Shown here: positions 17,706 through 25,060 of the stretch, in pieces
How the letters are laid out: each line of letters begins with the position of its first letter
Numbering within the stretch: the stretch's first letter is position 1
Assembly: GCF_003026285.1 (NCBI RefSeq)
Contig: NZ_PYOD01000001.1
Span: 124,001 to 188,000 of the forward strand
From: Photobacterium profundum
Lineage (GTDB): Bacteria; Pseudomonadota; Gammaproteobacteria; Enterobacterales; Vibrionaceae
DNA length: 64,000 nucleotides
Reading direction: 5' to 3'
Made by a program: the position numbers and the translations under genes
The notes under the pieces: model-generated
What the model saw: only the letters and a program-made list of their open reading frames with translations
The model's database searches: none
Told to the model about the DNA's origin: nothing

Positions 17706-17981
17706 CGACGGAAGATCTTAGCCATTGCTATGCATATCGTAATACCGATTGCATTGCCAATGGCTGCACAAATGGGGTTATCGTTACCACTTATTATTGG
17801 CGCTGTTATTTCTGGTGCTGTTTTTGGCGATCAAAGTTCGCCTATTTCCGATTCAATCATTATGGCATCTTCAGCTGCAGGTTGTAGCCCCGAGAGTCAC
17901 TTTAGAACGCAGCTCCCAATCACGCTCAACATTGCAACAATGGCATTTGTCAGCTACCTATTGGTAACTACCGTAATATAG
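17706..17981 (+). pseudogene. NhaC-family Na+/H+ antiporter, C-terminal fragment
   Basis: The frame opens directly after a TAA and reads ILAIAMHIVIPIALPMAAQM, GLSLPLIIGAVISGAVFGDQ, SSPISDSIIMASSAAGCSPE and ends in a hydrophobic helix. This matches the last third of NhaC-type antiporters (G-A-V-x-x-G-A-x-F-G-D-x-x-S-P-I-S-D and the A-G-C motif). The first 300 or so residues are missing, so it is a truncated, inactive relic. Its presence between intact genes suggests a deletion. Confidence 0.75.
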
Positions 17982-18099
17982 CCCTTAAGACCCTTACAGG
18001 TTCAACATTTACCATTTTTAGATTGACCTGAACCATGTGCAAATAGGCAATTACTTTTAAAATTAAGTCATTATTTACAAAACGAAAGAGATTAAACCC

Positions 18100-19041
18100 A
18101 TGTCAACTTTCCAAAAACAAACCATTGCAGTCATCGGTGCCACAGGACAAGTCGGCAGCCCAACGGTGCGAACGCTTTTAAAACTAGGTCACAACGTTAT
18201 TGCGATCACACGAAATCTACAGAGTGACTTATCCGAAAAACTAAAAGAATTTAAAGGTAATGGCGCGTGTATTGCTGAAGTAACAGACATGCGAGATAAA
18301 GCTCAAATAATGGCGGCGATAAAAGGTGCCGATACATTAATTTGTTGTGCGCCAGGCGATCAAACCGTTATTACTGAACTAGAACCCATTTGGCTTGAAG
18401 CTGCGATAGAGAGTGGCGTAAAGCGCTTTGTTCCCACAGAGTTTGGTTGTCATACTCGAGGGGTAGATTACGGTGATGGCATTTTGTTTGATTACAAAAA
18501 AGACTTGCACGAGAAGATTTTTAAATCAGGTATCGGCTGGACGTTTATTTACACTGGTGGCATTTTTGATTACTTTCTGCCTAATCTTCGCTTTTTCAAC
18601 AAAATTACCACTTTCGGTAATATGGAACTACCGATCTACGCTCACGAGATAAAAGATATTGGTCAGATTGTCGCGATGGCGATCACTGATGAGCGCACCA
18701 TTAATCATTGTGTACAAATGGATTTCAATGTTCTTACACAAACTGAAATGCTTGATTTGTTGAAAGAGCACCATCCAAATCATGCTTTTGAATATGAACA
18801 TTTCTCCTCAGAATATATTACTGAGCAACGACTTATCGCGAATGATGAAGTTACTGCGAAAAAAGGAGCTGAGACAGATCGTGAACGTTGGGGCATTAAT
18901 TACGTGATTTACGTCATTGGTAAGTTAGCTAATTTTACAGATGAAACCATCAAGGCTTCAGAACTATTCCCAGATTATCACGTTAGCAAAACATCTGAAC
19001 AAGCAATTGCTAGCCCTGAGTTTATTTTCGACGCTAAGTAG
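18100..19041 (+). CDS. NmrA-like / isoflavone-reductase-type NAD(P)-binding protein
   Basis: 313 residues. The Rossmann motif IAVIGATGQVGSPTV sits at residues 10-24. It is followed by DMRDKAQIMAAIKGADTLIC and VKRFVPTEFG, and the catalytic-type KKDLHEKIFKSGIGWTFIY. These are the marks of atypical short-chain reductases of the NmrA/isoflavone reductase family (SDR_a5). Members reduce aromatic alcohols/quinones or act as redox sensors; no substrate can be assigned. RBS AAAGAGA precedes the ATG. Confidence 0.88.
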   Translation: MSTFQKQTIAVIGATGQVGSPTVRTLLKLGHNVIAITRNLQSDLSEKLKEFKGNGACIAEVTDMRDKAQIMAAIKGADTLICCAPGDQTVITELEPIWLEAAIESGVKRFVPTEFGCHTRGVDYGDGILFDYKKDLHEKIFKSGIGWTFIYTGGIFDYFLPNLRFFNKITTFGNMELPIYAHEIKDIGQIVAMAITDERTINHCVQMDFNVLTQTEMLDLLKEHHPNHAFEYEHFSSEYITEQRLIANDEVTAKKGAETDRERWGINYVIYVIGKLANFTDETIKASELFPDYHVSKTSEQAIASPEFIFDAK

Positions 19042-19094
19042 TCATCGATTCACCCTCGTTAATTTCAACTTTCCAGACGTTAGTGAGATTAGAA

Positions 19095-19125
19095 CGTATC
19101 AGCATACCTCCGCTGATACGTTTTA
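19095..19125 (+). terminator. intrinsic terminator
   Basis: Stem CGTATCAGC (19095-19103) and GCTGATACG (19112-19120), followed by TTTT. It ends the NmrA-like gene. Confidence 0.85.
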
Positions 19126-19199
19126 GGGGGAGTATTCTTTAATGAACTTAACCTACTGAATAAAAGTGTCTATTTGATATCTTTATTTTGATAGCTTTA

Positions 19200-20246
19200 T
19201 TAACACCCAGCAGCAAGAAGTAACGTTAGCTCTTTTGCAGAAATCTCTTTACAGCCAGATATATTTTGCCCACTCCATAACGGTGAGAAGTCATCAGAGC
19301 CTAGCCTTTCAAAATGACCACGTAATTGCGCCATTTCAATGGCAGCGTAAGGGAAATTTGGTGCGAATGAACTTATATAACCAAGTTCATTCATAGCTCG
19401 GTTAACAATACCGCGTGCCGGCCTACCTGAAAAAACATTCGTAATAGCAGTATGCTGAGATTTAAAATTCTTTAAGGCTAAACGGTGTAATTGAGATGTT
19501 TTTGCTTCTGTACACAACAAATAACTCGTACCTATTTGAACAGCATCAGCACCGAGTGATAACGCGGCTTGTACACCTTTGCTATCGCCAATACCACCAG
19601 CAGCAATTACAGGTACTCTTACTTTATTAACAATTTGAGGGACTAAAGCTGACATACCTACCTGAGTAGAAATGTCATCAGACAGAAACATTCCTCTATG
19701 CCCTCCAGCCTCGAAACCCTGGGCAATAATTCCATCAACACCTTTAGATTCTAACCATAGCGCTTCTTCTATTGTTGTTGCAGAAGAAACAAGTTTAGTT
19801 CCCCAGCTTTTTACACGGGCAAGCAACTCCCTATTAGGAAGACCAAAGTGACAGCTAATAAATTCAGGGTTAAATGACTCAATGGCATCCGCAATATCAT
19901 GATTAAAAGGGATTCGATTTGCACTGTTAGGTAAGCTTTCACACTCAACACCCAATTCTGTAAAATACGGGGTTAATTGCGCTTGCCATTTTGATTGCTG
20001 TTTTTCATTATAATCAGGCATATCATGGCAGAAAAAATTAAGATTATAAGGTTTATCTGTTGCTTCTTTAATTACCTTAATTTCACTCACAATCTTATCA
20101 ATATTCAGCATTCCACAAGGTAATGAACCTAAGCCTCCAGCCTTACACACAGCAACAGTCAAAGTGCTATCTTGAACGCCTGCCATTGGTGACTGAATAA
20201 TAGGAAAATCAGTTTCAAATAAACGTTTAATACTTTCTCTACGCAT
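19200..20246 (-). CDS. nitronate monooxygenase
   Basis: 348 residues, TIM-barrel flavoprotein of the NMO/2-nitropropane dioxygenase family. Diagnostic stretches: FPIIQSPMAGVQDSTLTVAV, GGLGSLPCGMLN, NLNFFCHDMPD, SCHFGLP, GIIAQGFEAGGHRG, VPVIAAGGIGD and LGADAVQIGTSYL, the last binding the FMN phosphate. It oxidises alkyl nitronates, notably propionate 3-nitronate, to aldehyde or keto acid plus nitrite. A good start ATG follows AAAGGGAA. Nearby genes do not indicate a pathway. Confidence 0.93.
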   Translation of the reverse strand: MRRESIKRLFETDFPIIQSPMAGVQDSTLTVAVCKAGGLGSLPCGMLNIDKIVSEIKVIKEATDKPYNLNFFCHDMPDYNEKQQSKWQAQLTPYFTELGVECESLPNSANRIPFNHDIADAIESFNPEFISCHFGLPNRELLARVKSWGTKLVSSATTIEEALWLESKGVDGIIAQGFEAGGHRGMFLSDDISTQVGMSALVPQIVNKVRVPVIAAGGIGDSKGVQAALSLGADAVQIGTSYLLCTEAKTSQLHRLALKNFKSQHTAITNVFSGRPARGIVNRAMNELGYISSFAPNFPYAAIEMAQLRGHFERLGSDDFSPLWSGQNISGCKEISAKELTLLLAAGC

Positions 20247-20320
20247 AAATAATTCCCTTTAAAAGACTAACGCCGAACTTCAAAGAAAAATCATAGAGTA
20301 AAACGCATCACCTTGCTGTT

Positions 20321-20785
20321 TTAATCAGTGTGTTGCTCAACATTGAGCTCCATAAGAACATAACGAATGCCATTAATACTCAACTCTTCCGACGTAGCCT
20401 TAAACCCTACTTTTCCATAGAAACCAAGTGCATAAATTGATGCTTTGACGCTTATTAACGTTGCACCACTAATCATCTTCATTTCCTCAATGAGCCGTTT
20501 AGCTACACCAAAGCCATGATATTCAGTTTTAACATAAAGATGGCCAAGGTAGTTTCCGTCACGCCAAGCGATATAACCTATTATTACGTTGCCAATGATT
20601 GCTTTAACCGCTGTATAAATTTCAGGGTTAGTTACGTTTGCGACATCAGACATAAACGCAATCCGAATGGCTTTCTGCCCGTCTGCACCAAGTAAAGGTA
20701 TTACGTGCTCTTCATTAACTGATTCACCTAATTTAACGATTGAATCAAGATCTCTGTGGGTCACTTTTTCAAGAGCAAATTCCAT
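20321..20785 (-). CDS. GNAT N-acetyltransferase
   Basis: 154 residues from the ATG at 20785, chosen because a perfect AGGAGG lies six bases upstream (20791-20796); an ATG five codons earlier is inside that ribosome site and is rejected. IIGYIAWRDGNYLGHLYVKT, the acetyl-CoA turn YHGFGVAKRLI and ALGFYGKVGFKAT are standard GNAT features. Substrate unknown. Confidence 0.85.
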   Translation of the reverse strand: MEFALEKVTHRDLDSIVKLGESVNEEHVIPLLGADGQKAIRIAFMSDVANVTNPEIYTAVKAIIGNVIIGYIAWRDGNYLGHLYVKTEYHGFGVAKRLIEEMKMISGATLISVKASIYALGFYGKVGFKATSEELSINGIRYVLMELNVEQHTD

Positions 20786-20874
20786 TTTACCTCCTAGCAT
20801 ATAACCTCACCACCACCTATTAAAGTCATCCCGTAACTTACCGCGCTGCTAACATTACCCAATGGTTATCAATT

Positions 20875-20912
20875 TCCATTTCTATTTCTATTTCTATTTC
20901 TATTTCTATTTC
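20875..20912. repeat. hexanucleotide microsatellite (TCTATT)n
   Basis: Five exact copies of TCTATT (20881-20910) with degenerate copies on both flanks. It is intergenic, so it could vary in length by slippage without affecting a reading frame, though it could alter spacing to a promoter. Confidence 0.9.
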
Positions 20913-21122
20913 CAGCGTCATTAAGGGTGAGAAATAAAAGGCAATTTAATTTATGGTTGCGTAATGATGAACATATTAGAAACACCTACCATCTATAGTA
21001 TTTAAATAACACCAAACTATGATAAATTTATTTATCAATATTATCTATTCGGTATAACTATGCCTAACATGTTTTATCTGCATGTTCACAAAGCCATCTA
21101 ACCAAACTAACCTGATTTTTAT

Positions 21123-21150
21123 TTAGTGACATTGATCAAATGAAAAAGTT
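21123..21150 (+). promoter_or_regulatory. possible CRP/FNR-family site
   Basis: AGTGACATTGATCAAA upstream of the haem-protein gene has the form of a CRP/FNR operator: GTGA-N6-TCAA, with TTGATCAA inside. Anaerobic or catabolite control would fit a respiratory operon. Only one mismatch-tolerant match was seen, so this is tentative. Confidence 0.4.
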
Positions 21151-21207
21151 CCTTTCGTTCTTATTATGATTATGAAAATAAAATTAATAGACCATCAGGA
21201 GCTTAAT

Positions 21208-22254
21208 ATGAGACCTTCGATCCTTACTATTAGTACCACTATTGCTTTAGCGGCAGTACCCGTAAGTTTTGCTCAGGCAAAAAACACTACATTAGAAAGT
21301 ACTAAGACATCGTCAGAAATTACTATCGATGGTCAAGTCGACGCTGTTTGGAATGATATAAAAGCAGCCAAAATCAAATTAGGCAAACTGCCCTACAAGC
21401 CAAACAATGGCTATGAAGGTATAAAGAAAACAACAGTGGAAATTAAGTCACTCTATGATAAAGAATTTATTTATTTCTTAATCAGTTATAAAGATCCAAC
21501 AAAAAGTATTGACCGCTTCCCTTGGGTAAAACAAGACGATAATAGCTGGAAGCAAATGGTCAACAAAGACAGTACTGGTCACGATAATACCTATTACGAA
21601 GATAAATTCGCAGTATTTTGGGATATCAATGCAGACGGTTTTGCTGAAAAAGGCTGTAACGCCGCATGTCACCGCTCTAAAGACGGTAAAATTGCCGGCA
21701 GAGATGACAAAAACCCTGCTCGTAAATTCACCAAGGAAGGCCAATACCTTGATATGTGGCACTGGAAAGGTGTCCGTACCGGCGCGCATGGTCAGCTAGA
21801 TGACCAATACGTAGACAGCAATACCGACCCTAAAGCAAACAAAGGTTGGGGGCGTAAAGGTGATGATAAAACTGGTGGCGGTTATGTTAATAATATTAAA
21901 GATGGCCAACCTGCATTCGTTACACCAGAATTAACAGCAGATACGCTTCTTATCCACGAAGCCGAAAAACAGCCATTTACTGCCGACTTCAATGCATCAA
22001 ACCGTATTCCAGGCTTAACCGGAGCACCATTCACAGGTTCTCGTGGGGATGTAGATGTTGGTGCTATATGGAAAGATGGTGTTTGGACGCTGGAAATGAA
22101 ACGTAAGCTTGTTACTACTGGTAGCAACGCTAAAACTCAAGACGTTCAGTTTAACGATATGAATAAAGCTTACCCATTTGGTGTTGCGGTATTCGACAAC
22201 TCTCAAATCAACCACGTCTTCCACCGTGGAGTAATGAATTTAGAGTTCAAATAA
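21208..22254 (+). CDS. ethylbenzene-dehydrogenase-type haem-binding protein
   Basis: 348 residues from ATG 21208 (AGGAG upstream), which opens a clean signal peptide (MRPSILTISTTIALAAVPVS). The mature protein is an EB_dh (DMSO-reductase-family gamma-subunit-like) beta-sandwich: ITIDGQVDAVWNDIKAAKI, DKEFIYFLISYKDP, KFAVFWDINADGFAEKGCNA, GQYLDMWHWKG, DGVWTLEMKRKL and FGVAVFDNSQINHVFHRG. In this family the domain holds haem b through Met/Lys ligands. Here a CNAACH haem c site of the CX3CH type is also present, so a covalent haem is likely. It heads a gene set with NrfB, NrfC and a tetraheme cytochrome and could be a periplasmic electron acceptor or reductase. No molybdenum catalytic subunit is nearby. 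Confidence 0.88.
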   Translation: MRPSILTISTTIALAAVPVSFAQAKNTTLESTKTSSEITIDGQVDAVWNDIKAAKIKLGKLPYKPNNGYEGIKKTTVEIKSLYDKEFIYFLISYKDPTKSIDRFPWVKQDDNSWKQMVNKDSTGHDNTYYEDKFAVFWDINADGFAEKGCNAACHRSKDGKIAGRDDKNPARKFTKEGQYLDMWHWKGVRTGAHGQLDDQYVDSNTDPKANKGWGRKGDDKTGGGYVNNIKDGQPAFVTPELTADTLLIHEAEKQPFTADFNASNRIPGLTGAPFTGSRGDVDVGAIWKDGVWTLEMKRKLVTTGSNAKTQDVQFNDMNKAYPFGVAVFDNSQINHVFHRGVMNLEFK

Positions 22255-22283
22255 ATTAAACAATATTTGAGACGTTAATATTT

Positions 22284-22308
22284 AGGCCAGCACTATGTTG
22301 GCCTTATT
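22284..22308 (+). terminator. intercistronic hairpin after the haem-protein gene
   Basis: AGGCCA at 22284-22289 pairs with TGGCCT at 22299-22304, followed by TATT. It may lower read-through into nrfB-like genes and allow a higher level of the first protein. Confidence 0.55.
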
Positions 22309-22352
22309 AAAGCCTGCTAAATGGCAGAATAAAGATAATAACGAGAATTACT

Positions 22353-22940
22353 ATGGCTAAATTACTCCATTTTTCCAGCTTTATTATTTTAAGCCTATTC
22401 GTTCTCTGTTCATCTTCTGCTTCCTACGCACAAGAAGCCATAAATAGTAAAACAGCATTAAATAGAGAAGAAGCCGATCAGATCTTCAGCTCACAGATTA
22501 ATAATGACGATGAAATGGCTATTCTGATCAAAGAAAATAAGCGTTGTATTCGCTGTCATAAAAAACAACGTTTACTAAAAGACATTAAGCCAATAAAAAG
22601 TGTTGGCGCCCACTCGAGCAAAAAGTTTTATAACAATTGCACTGCTTGCCACGAAAATAAGGGCGCTCATCCAAAAGACAAAACTAGCATTATTAGCTTT
22701 GCAGAGCATTCAAGTATAAGTGCTCAATCTCAGAACGAGCAATGTATGTCTTGCCATTCTCCAAAAGATCTCAGACAAGCGGATTGGACGCACGATGTGC
22801 ATTTTAAACCGATTAACTGTGCTTCTTGTCATGATCTCCATACTGATGTTGACCCAATTATAGGTATTGAGAAAAAATCTAGAATACAACGATGTGTAGA
22901 TTGCCACACAGAAGACCAAGCACTAGAAGGAGCTCAATAA
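22353..22940 (+). CDS. nrfB: pentaheme cytochrome c, NrfB-type
   Basis: 195 residues. Signal peptide (FSSFIILSLFVLCSSSASYA), then five CXXCH sites: CIRCH, CTACH, CMSCH, CASCH and CVDCH. Spacing and the flanking QCMSCH...HDVHFKPINCASCHDLH match E. coli NrfB closely. NrfB normally takes electrons from NrfC/NrfD and hands them to the nitrite reductase NrfA. NrfA (with its CXXCK site) is absent here; the gene before it is the EB_dh haem protein. The stop overlaps the next start (TAATG). Confidence 0.92.
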   Translation: MAKLLHFSSFIILSLFVLCSSSASYAQEAINSKTALNREEADQIFSSQINNDDEMAILIKENKRCIRCHKKQRLLKDIKPIKSVGAHSSKKFYNNCTACHENKGAHPKDKTSIISFAEHSSISAQSQNEQCMSCHSPKDLRQADWTHDVHFKPINCASCHDLHTDVDPIIGIEKKSRIQRCVDCHTEDQALEGAQ

Positions 22941-23617
22941 TGGATCACCCTAGGCGCAAATTGATTATCGGCTTAGGTGCTGGTGTTATGATTGCAACGA
23001 CAGGTGTTGTAGGCACATCCATTGTTCAAGCAATTGAAATTGATGGTAAACAATATGCCATGATCCACGATGAATCATTATGTATCGGCTGTGAGGCTTG
23101 CGTCAAAGCCTGCAAAGAAACCAATAACGTGCCTGATGGTGTTACTCGCCTTGAAATTATTAGAAGTGAACCTATTGGTGAATTTCCCGATATTCGTTAT
23201 AGCTTCTTCAGGAAATCTTGTCAGCATTGCGAAAACCCGTCATGTGTCAATGTCTGCCCAACAGGCGCTTCATACATTGATAAAGAAACAGGGATTGTAG
23301 ACGTTAATCCAGAACGATGTGTTGGCTGTCAATACTGCATTGCTGCTTGTCCTTATAAAGTACGCTACGTTGATCCTGTAACAAAATCTGCAGATAAGTG
23401 CGATTTCTGCAGAAAATCAAAACTGGCAGATGGTGAACTTCCGAGTTGCGTTCAAGCTTGTCCAAAACAAGCTCTCATTTTTGGTGATCTCAATGATCCA
23501 CGAAATGACATTAATATCGAGCTGAAAAATAAAACCGTCTACCGCTACAAAAAGTATTTAGGCACTAAACCTAAAATGCTCCGTATTCCCGATAGATTCA
23601 ACGAGGTCCGATTATGA
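22940..23617 (+). CDS. nrfC: NrfC-type 4Fe-4S ferredoxin subunit, Tat-exported
   Basis: 225 residues from ATG 22940, chosen for the GAAGGAG ribosome site and the coupled stop; an upstream in-frame ATG at 22892 lies inside nrfB. N-terminal twin-arginine-like signal (PRRKLIIGLGAGVMIATTGV). Cys clusters for four [4Fe-4S] centres: CIGCEACVKACKE, CQHCENPSCVNVCP, CVGCQYCIAACPY and CDFCRKS...CVQACP. Passes electrons from a membrane quinol-oxidising partner (NrfD/PsrC type) to periplasmic NrfB. That partner is only a vestige here, so the chain must use a different one or be broken. Confidence 0.92.
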   Translation: MDHPRRKLIIGLGAGVMIATTGVVGTSIVQAIEIDGKQYAMIHDESLCIGCEACVKACKETNNVPDGVTRLEIIRSEPIGEFPDIRYSFFRKSCQHCENPSCVNVCPTGASYIDKETGIVDVNPERCVGCQYCIAACPYKVRYVDPVTKSADKCDFCRKSKLADGELPSCVQACPKQALIFGDLNDPRNDINIELKNKTVYRYKKYLGTKPKMLRIPDRFNEVRL

Positions 23618-23712
23618 TAGAACTTCGTTGAATTCTGCCAGTATTTACCCTGCTGGGTGTCATGTCACTTCGAATGTTTATTTTATACGCGGGTCAAATG
23701 GTGGTGGCTTAA
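23614..23712 (+). pseudogene. nrfD: nrfD remnant (only the last membrane helix)
   Basis: The start codon still overlaps the nrfC stop (ATGA), followed by four codons and an in-frame TGA. The same frame then reads ILPVFTLLGVMSLRMFILYAG to a TAA. LPVF-LLGG-LR-Y-GQ is the end of NrfD-type proteins. Around 280 residues and the other transmembrane helices are missing, so no quinol oxidation can be encoded here. Confidence 0.8.
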
Positions 23713-23757
23713 TTTTCCAATTAAGCCACACAATAGAATGATTAAGGAAACACGTTT

Positions 23758-24201
23758 ATGAACATCATTAAATATATGCTGTTTGGCTTGCTCGCTTTCA
23801 GTTGCTCTATAAGTTGGGCAGAAGAGTTACCTAATCCAGACGAAGAAAACGTAGCTAACTTCCACTTGCTGGATGAGACTTGTGCAGGTCAATGTCACGA
23901 AGGTGAAGAGCCATCAGAGGATCTGGAGTTTGAGTATCGGAGCTGTGTTGAGTGTCACGATACATTGGCCAATCTAGACGGTCGCCAGCATAATATCAAA
24001 CACCAAGATAGTGAGCAGATGGAATGTGTCGAGTGTCATTTTCCTCACGAAGAGTCTGATCCGAAAGAGATCTGTACCGACTGCCATGAAGAGGAAGATG
24101 AGGAGTTAGAGGGTTTCTATTCAATGCGATTAGAAAGCTATCTAAACCTCTATTCAGACTCACCAAAGTTTGTGCATTCGCATATCAATGGAGCTAGATA
24201 A
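23758..24201 (+). CDS. small tetraheme cytochrome c (CctA/STC-like)
   Basis: 147 residues. Signal peptide (ending SCSISWA) then NVANFHLLDETCAGQCHEGE, CVECHDTLANL, CVECHFPHEE and CTDCHEE: four haem sites in the order and spacing of Shewanella small tetraheme cytochrome and of the N-terminal domain of fumarate reductase FccA. The first site is CX3CH instead of CXXCH. The mature protein is strongly acidic (EEEDEELEG) and carries a 35-residue tail not found in STC. It is a likely electron shuttle to periplasmic acceptors and ends the plus-strand run. Confidence 0.88.
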   Translation: MNIIKYMLFGLLAFSCSISWAEELPNPDEENVANFHLLDETCAGQCHEGEEPSEDLEFEYRSCVECHDTLANLDGRQHNIKHQDSEQMECVECHFPHEESDPKEICTDCHEEEDEELEGFYSMRLESYLNLYSDSPKFVHSHINGAR

Positions 24202-24223
24202 CGACAATAAATAAGTGGGTGTT

Positions 24224-24385
24224 ATACCAATCTAGACAAGTATCTGATCATCCTTGCTGGTTAAAATTGTTTATAACTACGTTAGAAATTTTATAATTAG
24301 AGCCACTAGTTACTTCAATTTCAGCCTTGTTATTATCAATTTATCCTGCGCAATTATCTGACCATTTACTTATCCAGAATGGTAT
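24224..24385. repeat. MITE-like element with imperfect 27-base inverted ends
   Basis: The left end (24224-24250, starting ATACCAATCTAGA) and the right end (24359-24385, ending AGAATGGTAT) are inverted repeats with 21 of 27 positions matching. The interior has no gene. It lies between the tetraheme gene and the response regulator. A near-identical single end occurs at 54998-55025. Confidence 0.65.
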
Positions 24386-24427
24386 TATTACCCACTTCTC
24401 TGCTCGATATTCATTTATATTGAGTTG

Positions 24428-25060
24428 CTACATTAAAATACGTGATTCAATATCGATTCCCACCTTAGTTAAGAAGTAGGTTTTTTCATCATTTTTAGAA
24501 ACTAAACCACTTTTTATTAACTGGCGTAGATGAAAATTAAACTTGGTATGATCCTTAATACCCACTAAACGACACAAATCCATAAACTTGAGTCTTTGAT
24601 GGATATTCAATTGATATATAACATTACGTCGAATCGGGTTTGATAATGCACTAAAGACTAAGTCGCTATCTTTATCGACAGGGGGAGACTTCAATGATTT
24701 TTCTGCATGTACTTTTTTCAACGTAACAGAGAGCGTTTGTAAGTTAAAAGGCTTAGTTAAAAATTCATCTGCCCCTTTTTTCATCGCGTCTACCGCAGTG
24801 TCAATCGTCCCAAAAGCCGTCACGATCACGACCCCAATATTAGGATCGGTTTGTTTTAGTACTGCGATAGCATCAATGCCACTTATCCCGCCCATCACAA
24901 AATCCAATAATGCAATATCGTAACTGTGTCGCATAGCACAGCTAATGGCTTGCTCTGCACTCTCACATGCGGTGACGTCAAAGCCATCAAGTATTAAGGC
25001 TTCAGTGATAACTTCTCGTAAATCTAAGTCATCTTCAGCCAAGAGTAATTTAAGGCTCAT
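24428..25060 (-). CDS. response regulator: REC + ArsR-like winged helix
   Basis: 210 residues. REC domain at about 1-118: LLLAEDDLDLREV, phospho-acceptor Asp54-region in DIALLDFVMGG, Thr in VIVTAFG and Lys in EFLTKPF. The C-terminal output is not OmpR, NarL or Fis type: VFSALSNPIRRNVIYQL and MDLCRLVGIKDHTKFNFHLR, then QLIKSGLVSKNDEKTYFLT resemble an ArsR/MarR-like winged helix. This is an uncommon output in gammaproteobacteria. The ATG overlaps the kinase stop (TAATG). The convergent cytochrome operon is the natural candidate target. Confidence 0.9.
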   Translation of the reverse strand: MSLKLLLAEDDLDLREVITEALILDGFDVTACESAEQAISCAMRHSYDIALLDFVMGGISGIDAIAVLKQTDPNIGVVIVTAFGTIDTAVDAMKKGADEFLTKPFNLQTLSVTLKKVHAEKSLKSPPVDKDSDLVFSALSNPIRRNVIYQLNIHQRLKFMDLCRLVGIKDHTKFNFHLRQLIKSGLVSKNDEKTYFLTKVGIDIESRILM

